In this document: piece by piece, positions 17,152 to 25,285 of the stretch | Numbering within the stretch: position 1 is the first letter of the stretch | Layout of the letters: every line of letters starts with the position of its first letter | Assembly (NCBI GenBank): GCA_937126915.1 | Contig: CAKZLM010000106.1 | Coordinates: 1 to 34,102 of the forward strand | Length of the DNA: 34,102 nucleotides | Origin: an uncultured Alphaproteobacteria bacterium | GTDB lineage: Bacteria; Pseudomonadota; Alphaproteobacteria; Sphingomonadales; SMXR01 | Reading direction: 5' to 3' | Program-made: the position numbers and the translations under genes | Notes under the pieces: generated by a model | Told to the model about the DNA's origin: nothing | The model's input: only the letters and a program-made list of their open reading frames with translations | The model's database searches: none

Positions 17152-18600
17152 ATGATGAAACAGGCAATGAAATCACTATTAAAGGCAGGCATTGCATCTT
17201 GTTTGTTAATGGGTGCAGCTGTCAGCGTAGACGCCTCTGCACAAATACCCTTAGTGCCGCAAGAACTGGAACAACGCCGCCTTGAGGTCACCAGCCACAT
17301 GGGTGATCATGATCTCTTGATTTTACAAGAGCGACCACATCAAGTGCGCAATGATGATGTGCATTGGCCCTATCGCCCCTCGAACGCGCTATATTATTTA
17401 ACCCATAACAAAATGCCTGACACGGCCTTAATGGTACAAAAATCTGGATCAGGTGTGAACAGCACGCTTTATGCCAAGGCATATAATGCACGCTGGGAAA
17501 CATGGGAAGGGAAGATTCCCACCGTGGAGGACAACCGCGCCGAAAGCGGCATTCAAAATGTGCGTCCTGCCAGCCAATTTGACGCGGCCATTTTCCAAAC
17601 CATTAACACCATGACAAATGTGGCAGGCCAAACGCCCACCATTTGGTTAGACCTAGGCGAATTGCGCGGCGACGATGATCACCATCGCAACCAAGCGCAA
17701 ATATTGGCGGAAGAATTAAAAGCCACCTTCCCTGATATTATCATTAAAAACATCACACCTTTTTTGGATGAAATGAGGATTGAAAAATCAGCCTCAGAAT
17801 TGGCAATTTTACAGCGCGCCACCGACATCACGGTTGAGGCCCATAAAGCCGCCATGTTGAAAGCCAAAACCGCGCGTTATGAATATCAAGTTGAAGCCAC
17901 TTTGGAATATGTTTACCGCGAAATGGGGGCCGAGCATTGGGGATATCCCAGCATCGTTGCCAGCGGCAGCAATGGCCCCATTTTGCATTACCAAACCAAC
18001 CAAGAAGCCCTGCAAGAGGGTGGGTTAATGCTCATAGATGCAGGGGCCGAGGTGAGTTTTTATTCCACCGACCTAACTCGAACCTTCCCGCAAGACGGCA
18101 CCTTCACTGCGTCACAAAAAGGCATTTACCAAGCGGTTCTGGATGCCCAAAATGCGGCCATAGACATGGCGCGGGTGGGCACACCTTATAGTGCTCTTAG
18201 TCAACGCTCGATGGAGGTGCGCATTGATGCGCTTTATGACCTAGGTTTAATCAGTGAAAAAACAACAGCGCAGGCTCAGCTCTACACATTGCACGGCCTT
18301 GGACATACTGTTGGCTTGGATGTTCACGACCCCGCTAATCGCAACGCTCCCCTAACCGCAGGCCAAGCGTGGACCATTGAACCGGGCATTTATGTGCGCA
18401 AGAAACATGTCATTGCCAGCGACATATTTAAAGCCCTGCCTGCGCGCCAGCAACAATCCATCACCGCGGCTTTGGATAAATATGATGGCATTGGTGTGCG
18501 CATTGAAGACGTGGTGCTGATCACCGATGGCGACCCCGTTATTATGTCAGCTAATTTACCGCGAACCATTGCGGATATTGAGCGCCACATGGCACAATAA
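17152..18600 (+). CDS. Secreted M24B aminopeptidase P (Xaa-Pro aminopeptidase)
   Basis: 482 residues (ATG 17152; 17155 is equally possible, GGAG upstream). Residues 1-30 form a signal peptide ending ASA-QIP. The pita-bread C-terminal domain has every metal ligand of aminopeptidase P: IDAGAE (D296), STDLTRTF (D307), GLGHTVGLDVHD (H385), TIEPGIY (E410) and RIEDVV (E452). An N-terminal creatinase-like domain covers about 35-205. The enzyme removes an N-terminal residue ahead of proline. E. coli PepP is cytoplasmic, so the exported form suggests work on extracellular peptides with the upstream amidohydrolase. No terminator is visible downstream. Confidence 0.92.
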   Translation: MMKQAMKSLLKAGIASCLLMGAAVSVDASAQIPLVPQELEQRRLEVTSHMGDHDLLILQERPHQVRNDDVHWPYRPSNALYYLTHNKMPDTALMVQKSGSGVNSTLYAKAYNARWETWEGKIPTVEDNRAESGIQNVRPASQFDAAIFQTINTMTNVAGQTPTIWLDLGELRGDDDHHRNQAQILAEELKATFPDIIIKNITPFLDEMRIEKSASELAILQRATDITVEAHKAAMLKAKTARYEYQVEATLEYVYREMGAEHWGYPSIVASGSNGPILHYQTNQEALQEGGLMLIDAGAEVSFYSTDLTRTFPQDGTFTASQKGIYQAVLDAQNAAIDMARVGTPYSALSQRSMEVRIDALYDLGLISEKTTAQAQLYTLHGLGHTVGLDVHDPANRNAPLTAGQAWTIEPGIYVRKKHVIASDIFKALPARQQQSITAALDKYDGIGVRIEDVVLITDGDPVIMSANLPRTIADIERHMAQ

Positions 18601-18655
18601 GCATACACAGTTGTCTATTTCGAAGAGAACAACCATTGTCACAAACCTAAAATAG

Positions 18656-18670
18656 ACTGATCAGTATAAT
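18656..18670 (+). promoter_or_regulatory. Palindrome touching a -10-like box upstream of the VOC gene
   Basis: ACTGATCAGT (18656-18665) is a perfect 10-bp palindrome sharing one base with TATAAT (18665-18670), 17 bases before the ATG at 18687. No good -35 box is visible at 17 bp, and the start codon would give a very short leader. It could be an operator or chance. Confidence 0.3.
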
Positions 18671-18686
18671 ATGAAAGGAATTCGCC

Positions 18687-19103
18687 ATGATTGATGACAC
18701 CCTTGCAGGACATGTTGTTGGCTTAGGGGGGATTTTCTTTAAATCCGATGATGGCGATGCGACACTAAAATGGTATGCTGATACATTGGGCGTTAAAACA
18801 GACCCATACAGCGCCCTTTTCACCTTTCGCGAAGAGGACGATCCTGAGAAACGCGGTTATAATCTGATCGCGCCTTTTAAGGCTGATACCGATTATTTAA
18901 AACCAACCGACAAAGATTTTATGATCAACCTTAGGGTCCGTGACTTGGCTGGCTTGGTTGAGAAATTAAAAGCCAAAAATGTTGAATTCGTCGACGAGGT
19001 GGTTAGCACCCCTGAGGGAAATTTCGCATGGATTGTTGAACCCATCAACAACATCAAGCTTGAACTTTGGGAACAAACTGGCGATGCCCCCGACCCGCAA
19101 TAA
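18687..19103 (+). CDS. VOC (glyoxalase/bleomycin-resistance) family protein
   Basis: 138 residues in two beta-alpha-beta-beta-beta halves. The first contains GGIFFKSDDGDATLKWYADT followed by LGVKTDP. The second contains NLRVRDLAGLVEKLKAKN and ends ANINNIKLELWE-like (EPINNIKLELWEQ), where the Glu in the last strand is a usual metal ligand. Metal ligands are not fully assignable by eye, so the reaction (isomerase, dioxygenase or binding protein) is unknown. It is intracellular, as there is no signal peptide. The next gene starts 26 bases downstream in the same direction, so they may be an operon. AAGGA precedes the ATG. Confidence 0.82.
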   Translation: MIDDTLAGHVVGLGGIFFKSDDGDATLKWYADTLGVKTDPYSALFTFREEDDPEKRGYNLIAPFKADTDYLKPTDKDFMINLRVRDLAGLVEKLKAKNVEFVDEVVSTPEGNFAWIVEPINNIKLELWEQTGDAPDPQ

Positions 19104-19129
19104 GCGACATTTATAATTTGAGAAAATAT

Positions 19130-20359
19130 ATGACCCTGAACCTTGATTATGTGAGAGCGCAATTTCCAGCGTTAGCAAAAAATGATTTTGTTTTTTTGGA
19201 TAATGCTGGTGGATCATTGGTGCCACAGGTGGTGGCTGATCGTGTGGCAGAACACTTAACCATGACGCCCGTGCAACATGGCGCCACTTACCGTATTTCC
19301 GCTGATGCTACCAACCGCCTCAAAACCGCACAGGCCGACATGGCTGCCTTTATCAACGCACAACGCCCTGAAGAATTGGTTTTTGCACCATCAACAACCG
19401 CTATGCTGCGTATCTTGGGGCATTGTTATCATTCAATTCTGAAACCGGGCGATCAGGTTATTGTTAGCAATAGCGAGCATGAAAGCAATTTTGGCCCATG
19501 GCAGCGTCTTAAAGACCATGGCATTGAGGTCATTATCTGGCCCATTGACACCACAACTTGGCGGCTTGAGCCTGAGACATTAAAATCCCTTATCAGTGAT
19601 AAAACCAAACTTGTCTGTTTTAACCATGTGTCAAACTTGGTGGGCACTATTAATCCGGTCAAAGAAATAACCACCCTTGCGCACGACCATGGCGCCAAGG
19701 TGGTGGTTGACGGGGTTGCCGCTGCACCGCACATGTCAGTGGATGTGCAAGACCTTGATGTCGATTATTATATCTTTAGCTGTTATAAAACCTTTGGCCC
19801 CCACTGCGCGGCTTTTTATGGCAAATATGACAACCTACTGGCCCTACCCCAACAAAACCATTCTTTCATTGGCATGGAAGAAACCGCCTATAAGTTACAG
19901 CCCGGCAATGCCAATTTTGAGCTAAGCTGGGGTTGCGGCGGTATCATTGATTATTTATCGCTGTTAGGTTTGCACCACGGCAGCAACAGCGAAAGCCGCG
20001 CGCAAAATTGCCGCCATGCCTATGATGTTATCCTGGACCATGAACGCACCCTGTCTTATCACTTATTGTCGTATCTAGAAGGCGTGGCTGACGTCACCCT
20101 AATCGGCAAAGGCAGTGATGAGGTTGAGGCCCGCGTACCCACCATTAGCTTTACCCATAACAAAAAATCATCGCGCTCTATTGTTGAAGCCATTGACCCC
20201 TTTGATATTGGCGTCCGTCATGGTGATTTTTATGCCCGCCAACTTAGTACCCATTTAGGACTAGACGCGGCAGATGGCGTGGTGCGCATTTCAATGGCGC
20301 ATTATAACACCATGGATGAAATGGATCGCCTGCTCAGCCATCTAAAAACTGTGCTTTAA
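19130..20359 (+). CDS. Cysteine desulfurase-like class V PLP enzyme lacking the desulfurase Cys
   Basis: 409 residues from ATG 19130. A TTG at 19067 lies inside the preceding gene and has no site. The fold-type I class V features are clear: FLDNAGGSLVP at the start, the PLP ring His H117 in NSEHESN, D194 and H201 in VVVDGVAAAPH, and Schiff-base K220 in FSCYKTFGPH. The matching C-terminal loop reads GVRHGDFYARQ, where SufS-type desulfurases carry RTGHHCA. The sulfur-accepting Cys position is Tyr (Y368). It resembles the TIGR01976 cysteine-desulfurase-like family, whose reaction is not established as far as I know. It could be a lyase, epimerase or aminotransferase. It follows the VOC gene by 26 bases. 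Confidence 0.85.
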   Translation: MTLNLDYVRAQFPALAKNDFVFLDNAGGSLVPQVVADRVAEHLTMTPVQHGATYRISADATNRLKTAQADMAAFINAQRPEELVFAPSTTAMLRILGHCYHSILKPGDQVIVSNSEHESNFGPWQRLKDHGIEVIIWPIDTTTWRLEPETLKSLISDKTKLVCFNHVSNLVGTINPVKEITTLAHDHGAKVVVDGVAAAPHMSVDVQDLDVDYYIFSCYKTFGPHCAAFYGKYDNLLALPQQNHSFIGMEETAYKLQPGNANFELSWGCGGIIDYLSLLGLHHGSNSESRAQNCRHAYDVILDHERTLSYHLLSYLEGVADVTLIGKGSDEVEARVPTISFTHNKKSSRSIVEAIDPFDIGVRHGDFYARQLSTHLGLDAADGVVRISMAHYNTMDEMDRLLSHLKTVL

Positions 20360-20385
20360 GGATTGGATAACGTTAAAGGCAGAGC

Positions 20386-20862
20386 TTAATTTAAAAATTG
20401 GCCCTCAACCGCAACACCATGACGTTTGGCGCAAATAAGCAACAAATAGGCTTCTTTGGTTTTCGGTTGGATGGTGTTAGGAATCTTCTCTAAAAGCTTT
20501 TTCTCGTGGGCGCGTAACGGCACATTATTAACCAAAAACTCTTTTAGTTTCGATAAGGTGCCATCAAAGGCCTTTTTACTATCTGCCGCTTGTTCGGTTT
20601 TTAAGGAAAGCTCTTTGATCTGTTTACGTTGTTCTAAAATGATGCGTTGCAAATGATGCAATTGGCGCTCATGTCCAGGATTACCAGAGCGTACCAATTC
20701 CTCAAACAAAGCTTCGTAGGTTAGTTGATGACGTTCTAATATGTTACGAGCTTTACGCGCGGCGGCAAGGGCCTCAGAGTCATATTGCGACGCTGTCATT
20801 TCCAACAGCTTGACCAGCCGTTTCAGCTCTTTCTCGTTACCCAAAGTAGGAATAGTGCCCAC
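20386..20862 (-). CDS. Conserved hypothetical protein, DUF2786-like N-terminus with coiled coil
   Basis: 158 residues, starting at GTG 20862 with GGGGAG 8 bases upstream. The N-terminal 60 residues (KRLVKLLEMTASQYDSEALA then AARKARNILERHQLTYEALF) resemble the helical pattern of DUF2786, in which a run of Ala-rich residues precedes a helix with the conserved R/K-H-x-L/I. A polar coiled coil of about 30 residues (HLQRIILEQRKQIKELSLK) follows, then a compact helical C-terminus (TKEAYLLLICAKRHG). The protein has no signal peptide and no membrane helix and is basic overall. The function is unknown. Assignment to the DUF rests on pattern only. Confidence 0.7.
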   Translation of the reverse strand: MGTIPTLGNEKELKRLVKLLEMTASQYDSEALAAARKARNILERHQLTYEALFEELVRSGNPGHERQLHHLQRIILEQRKQIKELSLKTEQAADSKKAFDGTLSKLKEFLVNNVPLRAHEKKLLEKIPNTIQPKTKEAYLLLICAKRHGVAVEGQFLN

Positions 20863-20926
20863 TTTAACTGCTCCCCGTAAACAGTAAGATTCCCCGTGAT
20901 TCGCGGCTCACCATGAACCAGAACTG

Positions 20927-20955
20927 ATTCTATAACATCCGATTCGCGAATACAA
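20927..20955 (-). promoter_or_regulatory. Possible sigma-70-like promoter for the 20386-20862 gene
   Basis: On the minus strand, TTGTAT (20955-20950) and TAGAAT (20932-20927, 5 of 6 to consensus) are 17 bases apart. The predicted start lies about 58 bases before the GTG. The palindrome ATTCGCGAAT (20942-20951) covers the end of the spacer and part of the -35 box. The -35 match is weak. Confidence 0.3.
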
Positions 20956-21051
20956 TATGTTATGTAGCGAAAAATCACCCATACCACATGTATGATTCCT
21001 AACCCCTTAATAAGACTCAAAACTTTTTTAGAGAAATTGATTTTTAATGTC

Positions 21052-21621
21052 TTATTTTTGGCGAAAAAAGCGCATTAACTTGGTGCCATTCATATTTAGG
21101 GCACGAACACCCCCCTCGACATCAAAACCCAGCTTGGCCATGGCCGGAATTATCTCGTCTATACGCTGAAACCCTGACCACTGATCATGCCAAAAAAGCG
21201 GTAAGCCAGCCCCAAAAACAACAGGCTCCACACTCAACTCGATGACATCAATAAGGTTGCGCTCCAAAAACCAATCATGAACTCGAGTTCCGCCCAGCAA
21301 TGCAACGCTGGAAGCACCGACGAATTGATCCATAACTGTGTCTTGAATATTGCCATCAGGGTTAAGCCACAGGTGATTTTCAGTGCGCCACTCCGGCTTT
21401 TCAGGGAGAGTTGAGAATACAACCCGCTTTCGGTTAGGGCGAAAGGCGGCTTCGTGGGTTACGCGGCCCATCACCGACCAATCCATCTGGTCCATGCGGG
21501 TAAGGAAGTGATCCTGCTCCTCTGGACTAGCCCATGTGGCGGGGGCATGACCTGAATGTTTGGCGATATATCCATCCAAACTGGTCACAGCTAATAGGGT
21601 AATGATGGGCTTTTCGGTCAT
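21052..21621 (-). CDS. RibD C-terminal / dihydrofolate reductase-fold protein
   Basis: 189 residues. The first strand ITLLAVTSLDGYIA is the N-terminal signature of the RibD_C/DHFR-like family, and MGRVTHEAAF and SVALLGGTRVHDWFLERNLI are its NADPH-binding and helix segments. Members include riboflavin-pathway reductases and many stand-alone reductases of unknown substrate. There is no deaminase domain, so it is not full RibD. It is cytoplasmic, with no signal peptide. The gene starts 90 bases from the divergent phosphatase-like gene. Confidence 0.85.
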   Translation of the reverse strand: MTEKPIITLLAVTSLDGYIAKHSGHAPATWASPEEQDHFLTRMDQMDWSVMGRVTHEAAFRPNRKRVVFSTLPEKPEWRTENHLWLNPDGNIQDTVMDQFVGASSVALLGGTRVHDWFLERNLIDVIELSVEPVVFGAGLPLFWHDQWSGFQRIDEIIPAMAKLGFDVEGGVRALNMNGTKLMRFFRQK

Positions 21622-21711
21622 TTGTTCATCTTTGGTTCAGATTAATTTTATACAATTGCGATTATGCATTTTTCGAAATAGAAAACAGATATTTTAGATC
21701 GCTTTTTAACT

Positions 21712-22218
21712 ATGAAATTACTCAACAATCAACTGATCATTGGACATAAACCAGAACTTTCCAGCTTGATGACCATGGCCAAAGACGGCATCACTGACGT
21801 GGTAACCATTTTAATGGAAAGTGAAGGTGCCAGAAAAATTAAAACCATGGCCCAATCTCAGGGGCTTAACTGGCATTGGTTTTCCTTTAACAAAATCAAT
21901 CATCCTGATCAATTGCAAAACATTGATGAAACCTTATTTCTTCATCAGGCCCACACCCTAAAAAGTCACATCCAAAAGTCACGCTATCGCACTTATTACA
22001 TCCATGGCGACGAAGGCATTTGCCGTACGGGCATGATGGTTTATGCGGTCTATCAATTGCTAGGGCACAGCCGTGACGAGGCGCGCGCCGCCATCCTGCA
22101 CATCAGACCAAAAACCTATCAAGAAATGGGCGCACCCTGCCTTGATCGTGTTGATGAAATGCTTGCAAACTGCAGCGACAAAGTGGTTTACATGGCCAAC
22201 TTTAAAAAGGCATCATAA
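21712..22218 (+). CDS. Tyrosine/dual-specificity phosphatase-fold protein with Cys replaced by Gly
   Basis: 168 residues. The protein follows the pattern of bacterial DSP-like phosphatases: an N-terminal strand-turn region about a phosphate-binding hand (ITDVVTILMESEGARKIK), a WHWFSFNKINHP loop at the general-acid site, then the P-loop. The signature HCxxGxxRTG reads HGDEGICRTG (98-107). The essential nucleophile position is G99 while R105 is intact, and a Cys lies at 104 next to the Arg. The codon is GGC, one base from TGC. It is likely a pseudophosphatase that binds phosphorylated ligands, or else it uses Cys104 in an altered geometry. Start ATG 21712 lacks a clear ribosome site. Confidence 0.78.
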   Translation: MKLLNNQLIIGHKPELSSLMTMAKDGITDVVTILMESEGARKIKTMAQSQGLNWHWFSFNKINHPDQLQNIDETLFLHQAHTLKSHIQKSRYRTYYIHGDEGICRTGMMVYAVYQLLGHSRDEARAAILHIRPKTYQEMGAPCLDRVDEMLANCSDKVVYMANFKKAS

Positions 22219-22264
22219 GACACGCTAACGTCCTGCCTCTTCACATCAAAATTTCAGCAATAAA

Positions 22265-22292
22265 AAACCCGATGTCGGAACATCGGGTTTAT
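22265..22292. terminator. Bidirectional hairpin terminator
   Basis: An 11-bp stem AAACCCGATGT (22265-22275) pairs with ACATCGGGTTT (22280-22290) around the tetraloop CGGA. There is an A-run on the left, and the T-run after the right arm is short. It separates the plus-strand phosphatase-like gene from the convergent M14 gene. Confidence 0.85.
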
Positions 22293-22321
22293 TGGTATTT
22301 TCTGAGTGATTTGCTTTACGC

Positions 22322-25162
22322 TTAGTCGATGTCATTCCAGAACATCAAAGCGTTATAGACAAAGCCATGATCATGGTGGTTTAGGTGACGGTGCATGGGG
22401 TTCCAACCATAGACAACCACGCGGCCATCACCGACTTTTTGCTTCACAATAGCTGGGGCTCCATTTAACTGGCCCTTACCGCGTAAAATTCCACCGGACA
22501 ACACCAACGGCTTGTTGGCAGGTTTAGCTTGCGCTGTGTCACCTTCCAACCATGGGCGAACGCTGGCTTCTTTGGTGCCAAATTGCGCCACCATCATTTC
22601 ACGATGATCATCCTTACCAACGCGGTAGAACGGCACATTACCGCGGAACGCATGGGTGTAACCATCATACCCATAAACAAGGGGCGATGATGGGTTGGTG
22701 ACCTTCATGGTGATCACTGACCCTGGGGTATTAACCGCAGGGCGTGACATGCCAATATCTGAGGCAATGCCGCTTTCAGCCACCAGTGATCCACCTGAAC
22801 CAAGGCCCACAAAAGTACCACCTTGTTTAATAAAGGCTTCAAGCGATGCCATACCATCAAAACCGTAACCGCCTGTGATATCAGGCGATGACACAATGCG
22901 ACCATGGCTTGGGGTTTCATCAGTGGTTTCATAGGCCAATGGCGACCATTTGCTGTCCACCCCATTGATCAAAGCGCGCAAGGAACCACGACGACCAAAG
23001 CTAGGCGCAACGATCACGTCATATTTGTCGTTTAAGTTACCCGCTTTTAATTCGTCTTTTTCAATGATGCTGAACGGCACCTTCGCCATATCAAAGCTGT
23101 AACGAACCCAACCCGGGTCTTGAGTTGAAATCCAGCTGTGCAGCAAACCAATACGCGGAACGTCCATTTCGATCATCTCACCCTTTGGCATTGACCGCAA
23201 ACCATCCACGGGCAGCAATGTACGACCGACAACCTCGTTCAAGGCAGCAAGGTCAACACTATCCCCCTCAATAAAGATAGAACCTGCAGGATAAGTTTTA
23301 CCGCCTGCTTTTACCTCACCTTTACTAGCAAACATTTTTGCTGTTGGCAGCGCAAAGCGCAGCTCGCCCAGCCCCTCTTGAGCTTTGTGAGCCACAGCAT
23401 AAACATTGGCTTTTCGTACATTGGCAGATTTAAACACGTCAGCGCCTGAAGCAATTGGGTCAACATCAAGTTCCAGAATATCTGTATCGCTTACCAATTG
23501 TGCGTCCACACCGCGTAGATAACTCATAGTCCATGCCACATCATCATAAGGCGGTACTTGCGCATCTTCAGGGAAGGATTGCTTATCAAACAAGGTTTTG
23601 GCAAAGGGACCATAAGGCTGATCCAAACGGATGATTAAGTCACCTTCTTCTACTTTCACTTCGCCAAATGTGCCATCATCATCGGCTACATGCACTTCAA
23701 TAGCTTGCTCGATAATCAGGTCAACCAATTCACGCGCCGCACCGGGATCACGTTGCTTCATCGGGATGACAACGGCATTTGCATCATCTGACTTGGTACC
23801 CGCTGCAACGGCTTCCTGACCTTTAGCATAATAATTACGCAACAGGTCAGCACCATTTTTGGCGGCATATTCAAGCGAAGCATAAACACCGCTGGACATA
23901 TAATTAAGGTTATTACGCATCGACCACAGCGTTTGTTCCGCAGGCGGGCTTGGGCGATACCACGTTTTATCAACCACCTTGTCACCAGCATAACTGCTGT
24001 CGCTTAAGTCACGCAGCATGGTTTCAGAACCACCATTTCCGAAGGTTTCATAAAAACGACCATTGGCATTACGGTTATTGGTCACCCACAGCATATAGCC
24101 TGGCCACCAACCGGTGTAAAAGCCCCATGTCCAAACACCAGGCATCCCTTTTCCGGTTAGGCGAGAGACCTCATAGTTAGCAATTGACGCCCATTCTGAA
24201 ACCGTAGTTGCACTAACACCGGGGTTATAAGGCCCAGTGCCCGTCGCCACATAAAGATAAGGCACACTTTCGTGCAAATCGAGCGACAAAATTGGCTTAT
24301 ATTTCAAGAAATGCTTCAGATAATTTTTGGTCATCGGTTGGGTTAGGCCAATACCGTCACGGTTGTTATCGTGGAAGGTATATTTCCCCCAGAACGGCGG
24401 GCCAGACGGTGGGCGATTATAATAATCTGTGCGGCCCTTATTATGCTTTAAAAACCACTCGGTTGAGCGATTGCGACCATCGACCTCAAACACAGGCGTG
24501 ATCATGGTGATAACATTTTTTCGCACATTTTGGAAAAGCTCACGCTCTTCCGCCGCCACACGGTAGGCAATTTCCATCGCCGTTTCAGGTGGACCATACT
24601 CGGTTGAGTGCAAGCCCGTTGTGATATAATAAATTGGTTTTAAGTCTTTGATGATGGCTTCAGCCTCTGCCTCGCTGGTTTTGCGCGGGTCAGACAGGGC
24701 ATCATTCATCTTGGCAAACTCATCCATTTGCGCCAATACCTCAGGATCTGCAATAGCAATGGCTATTTGCTCACGCCCCTCAGCGGTTAATCCTAAAGAC
24801 ACAACCTTGGCACGATCCGTTGCCGCAGCAATGGCGCGCATGTAAGCATGAATTTCATTCACATTGGTCATTTCACTTTCCGCCCCTGCGATATGACCTA
24901 AAAAGTCGCGCGGGCTGGGAATGGTTGGGTGGTCTGGCATCGCTGACACCCAATCATTTAAAAAGCGTGCCTCGGTGGTGGCTGCGCGAATAGCTTTGGT
25001 TGATGTGATATCAACCTTCAAACCGCCTAAGGTTTCTGGAATGGGTAGATGCGATAAATCTTCTTTTTCGTTAGCAATGGTGATGCTGCCAAGGCCTGCA
25101 CTCAAGGCCAATAAGGATAGTCCAGCACCAAAACGTGCTAAACGTTGCTGTCTTTTGAACAT
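22322..25162 (-). CDS. Secreted M14 zinc carboxypeptidase with C-terminal GATase1-like domain
   Basis: 946 residues. Residues 1-30 form a signal peptide ending TIA-NEK. The zinc site is GLHSTEYG (H185, E188) plus LDLHES (H297), and NNRDG before it is the usual substrate-pocket motif of this family. ETFGNGGSET probably holds the catalytic Glu. After residue about 480 come a beta-rich region and a C-terminal domain of the glutamine-amidotransferase-like fold (DVIVAPSFGRRGSL and FVGLGSGGSLVAES, without a clear Cys nucleophile). The protein should be a periplasmic or secreted peptidase acting on peptide C-termini. The long two-domain architecture is shared by many uncharacterised homologues in marine bacteria. 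GGGGGGAA precedes the ATG. Confidence 0.9.
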   Translation of the reverse strand: MFKRQQRLARFGAGLSLLALSAGLGSITIANEKEDLSHLPIPETLGGLKVDITSTKAIRAATTEARFLNDWVSAMPDHPTIPSPRDFLGHIAGAESEMTNVNEIHAYMRAIAAATDRAKVVSLGLTAEGREQIAIAIADPEVLAQMDEFAKMNDALSDPRKTSEAEAEAIIKDLKPIYYITTGLHSTEYGPPETAMEIAYRVAAEERELFQNVRKNVITMITPVFEVDGRNRSTEWFLKHNKGRTDYYNRPPSGPPFWGKYTFHDNNRDGIGLTQPMTKNYLKHFLKYKPILSLDLHESVPYLYVATGTGPYNPGVSATTVSEWASIANYEVSRLTGKGMPGVWTWGFYTGWWPGYMLWVTNNRNANGRFYETFGNGGSETMLRDLSDSSYAGDKVVDKTWYRPSPPAEQTLWSMRNNLNYMSSGVYASLEYAAKNGADLLRNYYAKGQEAVAAGTKSDDANAVVIPMKQRDPGAARELVDLIIEQAIEVHVADDDGTFGEVKVEEGDLIIRLDQPYGPFAKTLFDKQSFPEDAQVPPYDDVAWTMSYLRGVDAQLVSDTDILELDVDPIASGADVFKSANVRKANVYAVAHKAQEGLGELRFALPTAKMFASKGEVKAGGKTYPAGSIFIEGDSVDLAALNEVVGRTLLPVDGLRSMPKGEMIEMDVPRIGLLHSWISTQDPGWVRYSFDMAKVPFSIIEKDELKAGNLNDKYDVIVAPSFGRRGSLRALINGVDSKWSPLAYETTDETPSHGRIVSSPDITGGYGFDGMASLEAFIKQGGTFVGLGSGGSLVAESGIASDIGMSRPAVNTPGSVITMKVTNPSSPLVYGYDGYTHAFRGNVPFYRVGKDDHREMMVAQFGTKEASVRPWLEGDTAQAKPANKPLVLSGGILRGKGQLNGAPAIVKQKVGDGRVVVYGWNPMHRHLNHHDHGFVYNALMFWNDID

Positions 25163-25237
25163 AGTGTTCCCCCCTCGTTTTTCATATTACGAGGAAAAAG
25201 ATTAAATCAGAAAACCTTGAAAGAAAAGCCCTAATAA

Positions 25238-25263
25238 AAAAGGCCGGACACTGCCGACCTTTT
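25238..25263 (-). terminator. Terminator of the beta-barrel gene, strand-specific
   Basis: AAAAGGCCGG (25238-25247), loop ACACTG, then CCGACCTTTT (25254-25263). In minus-strand RNA the single mismatch becomes a U-G wobble, so the stem is a full 10 bp, and it runs into a U-run (plus-strand A-run at 25236-25241). In plus-strand RNA the same position is a C-A mismatch. This fits a terminator for the gene ending at 25286. Confidence 0.8.
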
Positions 25264-25285
25264 CTATCACTTATGTCCCAAAAAT

